DNA from: UMGS1002 sp964570825
Lineage (GTDB): Bacteria; Bacillota; Clostridia; Oscillospirales; CAG-272
Assembly (NCBI GenBank): GCA_964570825.1
Contig: CAZMZJ010000006.1
Span: forward strand, 71,926-135,925
Length of the DNA: 64,000 bases
Reading direction: 5' to 3'
The notes beneath the pieces were generated by a model. It saw only the letters and a program-made list of their open reading frames with translations, had not been told where the DNA came from and did not search any database. Below are positions 59,791 to 64,000 of this stretch, one piece after another. The translations under genes and the position numbers were made by a program. Each line of letters begins with the position of its first letter. Within the stretch, counting starts at the first letter, position 1.

Positions 59791-60486
59791 ATGGGTAAAG
59801 ACGTGATAATCGCGTGTGATTTTTCATCCGGCAGGGAGTGCCTTGACTTTCTCGGAAAGTTCGGAGAGGCAAGGCCATATGTAAAGATAGGCATGGAGCT
59901 GTTTTACGCCGCGGGCCCCGACATGGTTCGCGAGCTGAAGTCAAGAGGGCATAAGGTGTTTCTCGACCTGAAGCTGCACGATATCCCGAACACGGTAAAA
60001 CGTTCGGCGGCGGTGCTCGGGAAGCTGGGCGCCGATATGCTCAACGTGCATGCCGGAGGCGGTTCGGCAATGATGGCGGCGGCAAGGGAGGGGATAGCCG
60101 AAAGCGGCTGTCCGACGCTGCTGATTGCCGTGACGCAGCTGACTTCGACCTCGCAGAAGATGCTTGAGGACGAGCTGCTGATAAAGCTGCCGGTTGACGA
60201 GGTGGTTGCGTCTTATGCGGAAAATGCCCGGAGATCGGGACTTGCGGGCGTCGTCTGCTCGCCGCTTGAGGCGGGAAAGGTCCATGCGGCGTGCGGCTGC
60301 GGATTTATAACCGTGACGCCCGGCGTTAGGTTCGCGGACGGGGAAGCCGGCGACCAGAGCAGAATAGCCACTCCGGCAAAAGCCAAAGAGATGGGCGCGG
60401 ACTATATTGTAGTAGGGCGTCCGATAACTGCGGCGGCTGATGCGGTAGGGGCTTATAAAAGATGTATGAAGGAATTTGTCGGTTGA
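59791..60486 (+). CDS. pyrF: Orotidine-5'-phosphate decarboxylase
   Basis: A 231-residue barrel enzyme that makes UMP. The catalytic Asp-Lys-Asp set is in DLKLHDIPNTV; phosphate-loop TPGVRF and GADYIVVGRPI follow. AAGGAG lies before ATG 59791, 71 bp after pyrD. Confidence 0.96.
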   Translation: MGKDVIIACDFSSGRECLDFLGKFGEARPYVKIGMELFYAAGPDMVRELKSRGHKVFLDLKLHDIPNTVKRSAAVLGKLGADMLNVHAGGGSAMMAAAREGIAESGCPTLLIAVTQLTSTSQKMLEDELLIKLPVDEVVASYAENARRSGLAGVVCSPLEAGKVHAACGCGFITVTPGVRFADGEAGDQSRIATPAKAKEMGADYIVVGRPITAAADAVGAYKRCMKEFVG

Positions 60487-60574
60487 AGCAGGCAGAAATT
60501 CCGCGGCGGCTGATATGCGCGCGGAAACAAAGCCGAAAAAATATTTTTAACATTTGCAGAGGAGAAATGTAAAA

Positions 60575-61219
60575 ATGGATTACAGAACAGAAACAGCGAA
60601 GCAGCTTCTGAAAATAGGAGCGGTATTCTTCCGTCCCGACGAACCCTTCATATGGGCGAGCGGCATCAAAAGTCCGGTTTACTGCGACAACCGGCTGACG
60701 CTGACCTCGGTGGAGGCGAGAAACATTGTCGAGGAAGCGCTTGCGCAAGAGGTAAAAAAGTATTATCCCGAGGCTGAGGTGCTGATGGGGACAAGCACGG
60801 CGGGCATAGCGCACGCGGCGATTGTAGGACACCTGCTCGGTATGCCGATGGGATATGTACGGGGCAGCGCGAAGGATCACGGACGACAGAACAGGATCGA
60901 GGGCAGGCTTGTTCCGGGGCAGAAGACGGTTATAATCGAGGATCTCATTTCGACGGGCGGCAGCGTTATCGAGGTAGCCGACGCGCTGCGCGAGGAAGGC
61001 GCCGTCGTGCTCGGGGTTGTAAGCATATTCACATATAACATGAAGAAAAGCGCCGAAAAGCTGTCGGCGGCATCTCTTGAGAATCACAGCGTGACCGACT
61101 TTGACACTGTCGCGTCGGTGGCGGTGAGCGAGGGATATATCAGGCCCGGGGATGTCGCGCGTCTTTTGGCTTTCCGCGACAACCCGTCGGACGAGAGCTG
61201 GATCGGGTCAAAGAGCTGA
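60575..61219 (+). CDS. pyrE: Orotate phosphoribosyltransferase
   Basis: A 214-residue type I PRTase. GTSTAGIAHA and the PRPP loop VIIEDLISTGGS are present. ATG 60575 has GAGGAG upstream; the 7 earlier codons to 60554 overlap that site. It converts orotate to OMP for PyrF. Confidence 0.95.
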   Translation: MDYRTETAKQLLKIGAVFFRPDEPFIWASGIKSPVYCDNRLTLTSVEARNIVEEALAQEVKKYYPEAEVLMGTSTAGIAHAAIVGHLLGMPMGYVRGSAKDHGRQNRIEGRLVPGQKTVIIEDLISTGGSVIEVADALREEGAVVLGVVSIFTYNMKKSAEKLSAASLENHSVTDFDTVASVAVSEGYIRPGDVARLLAFRDNPSDESWIGSKS

Positions 61220-61234
61220 AGATCGGGGCGCGGT

Positions 61235-62305
61235 ATGAAGGATATTATAAACATTCTTGATCTCACGACAGAGGAGATAGACGAGCTTATAAACACGGCC
61301 GAGGATATTCGCATGCACCCGGGAAGATACTCCGAGACCTGCCGCGGCAAGACGCTGGCCACGCTTTTCTTTGAACCGTCGACCCGCACGCGCCTTTCTT
61401 TTGAGGCGGCGATGTACGGACTCGGCGGCAACTGCCTCGGCTTTTCGCAGGAGGGATCAAGCTCGGTATCAAAGGGAGAGAGCATCTCCGACACGGCGAG
61501 AATTGTCAGCATATACTCGGATATTATTGTAATGCGCCACTACACCGAGGGCGCGCCCTGCGCTGCCGGACTTGCGGCTACAGTGCCGGTAATCAACGCC
61601 GGCGACGGAGGGCATTATCACCCGACGCAGACTCTTGCCGACCTTTGCACAATCCGCCATGAGCTTGGAAGGTTTGACGGGCTGACGATCGGAATATGCG
61701 GCGACCTCAAGTACGGGCGCACCGTTCACTCGCTGATCGCGGCCATGTCGCGTTACAGCAACGTGCGCTTTGTGCTTATCTCGCCGGCTTCACTTGCCCT
61801 TCCGGAGTATGTGAAACGCGAAACGCTCGGCGGCAAAGGCGCATCTTTCATTGAAACGACATCCCTTGACGAACACATGGGGGAGCTTGACATACTGTAT
61901 ATGACGCGCATCCAGAAGGAGCGCTTCAGCGAGAGTGAAAGAGCAAATTCGGGCACTTACGATAAATATATACTTACTCCCGAAAAGCTCTGCGCGGCGA
62001 AAAAAGGCATGCGTGTGCTGCATCCGCTGCCGCGCGTGGACGAAATCTCGGTGTCTGTCGATTCCGACCCGAGGGCGAAGTACTTTGAGCAGGCCGAGAA
62101 CGGCAAGTATATCCGCATGGCGCTGATTCTGAAGCTGCTTGCTGACAGATCGCCGAAAAAGGCGCCCGTGTGCGGAAGGTTCGACGGGAAGAAATGCAGC
62201 AATCCAAGGTGCATATCTGTAACCGAACCGACTCTTGCGCAGCGCATATTCAACGGCTCGGACGGAAGTCTGCGCTGCTATTACTGCGATTCCGAAATAC
62301 ATTAA
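61235..62305 (+). CDS. pyrB: Aspartate carbamoyltransferase with PyrI-like zinc tail
   Basis: A 356-residue protein. The catalytic part (about 1-305) has FFEPSTRTRLSFEAA, the SVSKGES loop with Ser and Lys, HPTQTLADL and HPLPRVDEI of ATCase. The last 45 residues hold C321-x4-C326 and C348-x2-C351 (CSNPRCIS ... CYYC), matching the zinc domain at the end of the regulatory chain PyrI. The allosteric nucleotide domain of PyrI is absent. A separate pyrI gene is not in the window. A weak purine-rich site precedes ATG 61235. It ends the pyr operon. Confidence 0.93.
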   Translation: MKDIINILDLTTEEIDELINTAEDIRMHPGRYSETCRGKTLATLFFEPSTRTRLSFEAAMYGLGGNCLGFSQEGSSSVSKGESISDTARIVSIYSDIIVMRHYTEGAPCAAGLAATVPVINAGDGGHYHPTQTLADLCTIRHELGRFDGLTIGICGDLKYGRTVHSLIAAMSRYSNVRFVLISPASLALPEYVKRETLGGKGASFIETTSLDEHMGELDILYMTRIQKERFSESERANSGTYDKYILTPEKLCAAKKGMRVLHPLPRVDEISVSVDSDPRAKYFEQAENGKYIRMALILKLLADRSPKKAPVCGRFDGKKCSNPRCISVTEPTLAQRIFNGSDGSLRCYYCDSEIH

Positions 62306-62307
62306 AG

Positions 62308-62338
62308 AGCGCCGCGACGCAAAAAGCGTCGCGGCGCT
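62308..62338 (+). terminator. Hairpin after pyrB
   Basis: AGCGCCGCGACGC-AAAAA-GCGTCGCGGCGCT, a 13-bp perfect stem, no T-run. Probably ends the pyr operon. Confidence 0.6.
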
Positions 62339-62426
62339 GTCCTGCTTCGGACATTCTTAAATGATACATATTGGGCCCCACCCAAGTAAGTCTTTTTGTA
62401 TAAAACCGAGGAATTTTGCAGGACGA

Positions 62427-62455
62427 TTGACAGTCAAAGACGGTTGTGTTAAAAT
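62427..62455 (+). promoter_or_regulatory. Promoter of the MATE gene
   Basis: TTGACA (62427-62432), a 17-bp spacer and TAAAAT (62450-62455). Confidence 0.75.
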
Positions 62456-62489
62456 AAAAATGTTGATAATTTAATGAATTCAGGTATTT

Positions 62490-63908
62490 ATGTTTAAAAC
62501 AGCAACCCGAAAAATCAATATGACCGAGGGGCCGCTTCTCGGTAAAATTTTGATTTACACTGTCCCGCTCATTCTGACAGGCATGCTACAGCTGCTCTAT
62601 AATGCTGCCGATACAATCGTCGCCGGACGTTTTGCCGAAGACGGTGAAACGGCTCTTGCGGCGGTCGGCTCATGCGGCGCCCTCATCAATCTGATAATCA
62701 ACCTTTTCATGGGGTTATCCGTCGGAGCCGGTGTTCTGGTGGCGCAGTACATAGGCGCGAAGAAGGAAGACGACGTAAGGATGACGGTTCATACGGCGGT
62801 ACCCGCCGCAGCTCTGCTTGGCGCTGTTGTGTCGGTGTTTGGAATTGTAATGGCTGAGCCGCTGCTTCGCCTGACCGGTGTGGAGGAGAGCGTGCTGGCT
62901 CAGGCGGTTCCCTACATGAAGGCGTATATGTTCGGGATGCCGGCAAGCATGATATACAACTACTGCGCCACGATGATGCGTTCTTCCGGCGATACAGCCC
63001 ACCCGCTCATGTTTCTTTCGATATCGGGCATTGTCAATGTTGCCCTCAATCTTGTTATGGTAATCGGATTCGGACTGGGCGCGCTCGGAGTCGGGATAGC
63101 GACGGCGGTGTCGACATGGCTGTCGATGTTTCTTATTATCGGCTTCATGATGCGTGAAGAAGGCCTGATACATCTTGATATAAAAAGGATACATATTGAC
63201 TGGGACAAATTCTGGAAAATCGTCCGCATCGGCATACCCGCGGGACTGCAGGGCTGTGTTTTCTCGCTTTCAAACGTAGTGATTCAGTCGAGCGTCAACG
63301 GCTTCGGCAAGACGACGGTGGCTGGGAACACCGCCGGTTCAAACATCGACGGATTCATTTATGTGGCGCTCGATTCGTTCTATCACACATCCCTGACCTT
63401 TGTCGGCCAGAACATAGGCGCAAAGAAATATGACCGCGTCAAAAAAATCATAGTACTTTGCTCGGTGATGGTTGTAATAGTGGGTTTGACGCTCGGAGGC
63501 ATGGCTCTTTTGTTCGGCAGACAGCTTCTCGGGCTGTACGCGCCGAATAACGAAGGCGCAATCGAAGCCGGACTGCTTAGGCTTTCTATTGTCGGGCTCA
63601 GCTATTTTCTGTGCGGGCTGATGGAGGTCGGATGCGGCGCGATGCGCGGCATGGGAAGCTCTTTCATACCGATGGTGGTGTCACTTATAGGTTCGTGCCT
63701 GCTCAGAATTGTCTGGATATATACTGTTTTCGCTGCATATCCCGCTATGACGGTGCTTTACATATCCTATCCTGTGTCATGGGCCGTCACCGGAGCCGTG
63801 CATTACATTTCAAGTGCGATATTGCTGCGCCATATAAAGCACAAAGGCATAAAGCTGCAGGACGCTGCGCCGGATACAAAATGTCTCAAGGCGGGCTGCA
63901 GGGGCTAA
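62490..63908 (+). CDS. MATE-family efflux transporter
   Basis: A 472-residue integral membrane protein with 12 spans in two six-helix halves. Family features are TEGPLLGKILIYTVPLILTGMLQLLYN at the start, VGAGVLVAQYIGA in the first half, and GKTTVAGNTAG and SFYHTSLTFVGQNIGA in the second. Members export drugs or metabolites in exchange for Na+ or H+. The substrate cannot be read. Only a weak AGG is seen before ATG 62490. Confidence 0.9.
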   Translation: MFKTATRKINMTEGPLLGKILIYTVPLILTGMLQLLYNAADTIVAGRFAEDGETALAAVGSCGALINLIINLFMGLSVGAGVLVAQYIGAKKEDDVRMTVHTAVPAAALLGAVVSVFGIVMAEPLLRLTGVEESVLAQAVPYMKAYMFGMPASMIYNYCATMMRSSGDTAHPLMFLSISGIVNVALNLVMVIGFGLGALGVGIATAVSTWLSMFLIIGFMMREEGLIHLDIKRIHIDWDKFWKIVRIGIPAGLQGCVFSLSNVVIQSSVNGFGKTTVAGNTAGSNIDGFIYVALDSFYHTSLTFVGQNIGAKKYDRVKKIIVLCSVMVVIVGLTLGGMALLFGRQLLGLYAPNNEGAIEAGLLRLSIVGLSYFLCGLMEVGCGAMRGMGSSFIPMVVSLIGSCLLRIVWIYTVFAAYPAMTVLYISYPVSWAVTGAVHYISSAILLRHIKHKGIKLQDAAPDTKCLKAGCRG

Positions 63909-63956
63909 TGCCTAAATACTGAAAAAATTTATTTAAGCTTTTAAGGAGGATATTGT

Positions 63957-64000
63957 ATGCCATTTTGCACCAAATGCGGAACCCAGTACAGCGAGGGAAC
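63957..64000 (+). CDS. Start of a zinc-ribbon protein (3' end outside window)
   Basis: ATG 63957 follows AAGGAGG. The 14 codons visible read MPFCTKCGTQYSEG, half of a zinc ribbon (CxxCG). It probably begins a zinc_ribbon_2-type membrane or signalling protein. The second gene of this window also carries a zinc ribbon, at its C-terminus. Confidence 0.7.
   Translation, partial: MPFCTKCGTQYSEG

Overview
The window looks like chromosomal DNA of an anaerobic, fairly GC-rich member of the Clostridia (Bacillota), probably an uncultured Oscillospirales- or Christensenellales-type gut or environmental bacterium. This is inferred from clostridial gene order (nusB - Kae1-like - xseA - xseB - ispA - tlyA - nadK - argR - recN, and holB - ricT - trmN6), the PerR/rubrerythrin peroxide module, type 3 ProRS, NrdR, a LysM/GH18 spore-cortex-type hydrolase, and several families common in Clostridia (DUF4830, DUF4358, DUF5685, and probably DUF6514). 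AAGGAGG-type ribosome binding sites are clear, as are sigma-A promoters with 17-bp spacers. I see no prophage, insertion sequence or CRISPR array.

Layout. 0-2.3 kb: the 3' part of a large coiled-coil/glycine-rich protein and a zinc-ribbon protein, both unrecognised. 2.4-3.3 kb: tRNA-Arg(ACG) and a degenerate EIIA-Glc-like protein lacking both phosphorylatable histidines. 3.6-6.3 kb: a large lipoprotein with a PHP-type phosphoesterase core and a lamin-tail domain. 6.4-7.5 kb: perR-rubrerythrin. 7.7-12.7 kb: a TPM-like membrane protein with Gly/Trp repeats, a GH4 glycosidase, a DUF5685/DnaJ pair and a small membrane protein. 12.7-14.7 kb: an Mrp-type Fe-S carrier with an orphan PTS EIIC. 15-20 kb: gpmI, a phosphodiester-glycosidase lipoprotein, and gap. 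20.2-24.5 kb: tagA, proS, a rodA/ftsW homologue, DUF4830. 24.6-28.9 kb (minus): holB-ricT-ferredoxin-trmN6-ttcA. 29.9-41.4 kb: a 12-13 gene minus-strand housekeeping run from nusB to yebC. 41.6-50.8 kb: M23 and SGNH envelope proteins, ldh, eno, the spore hydrolase, nrdR and small genes. 51.0-56.6 kb (minus): an operon of a TerB-N/TerB-C protein, a DUF2791-type P-loop ATPase and an Lhr-like helicase. 56.8-62.3 kb (plus): pyrC-K-D-F-E-B. 62.5-64 kb: a MATE transporter and the start of another zinc-ribbon protein.

How the parts work together. gap, gpmI, eno and ldh cover lower glycolysis and NADH disposal; gap and ldh share a 12-bp upstream word within Rex-like dyads. The pyr genes cover UMP synthesis after carbamoyl phosphate, and PyrB carries a C-terminal zinc-binding tail resembling that of the regulatory chain PyrI. 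The TerB/ATPase/helicase operon is the best candidate for an uncharacterised system: the families are predicted to act in DNA processing or phage/stress response, it has its own consensus promoter, and its first gene seems to start at a non-canonical ACG codon. All function calls come from reading motifs by eye; no database search was run.
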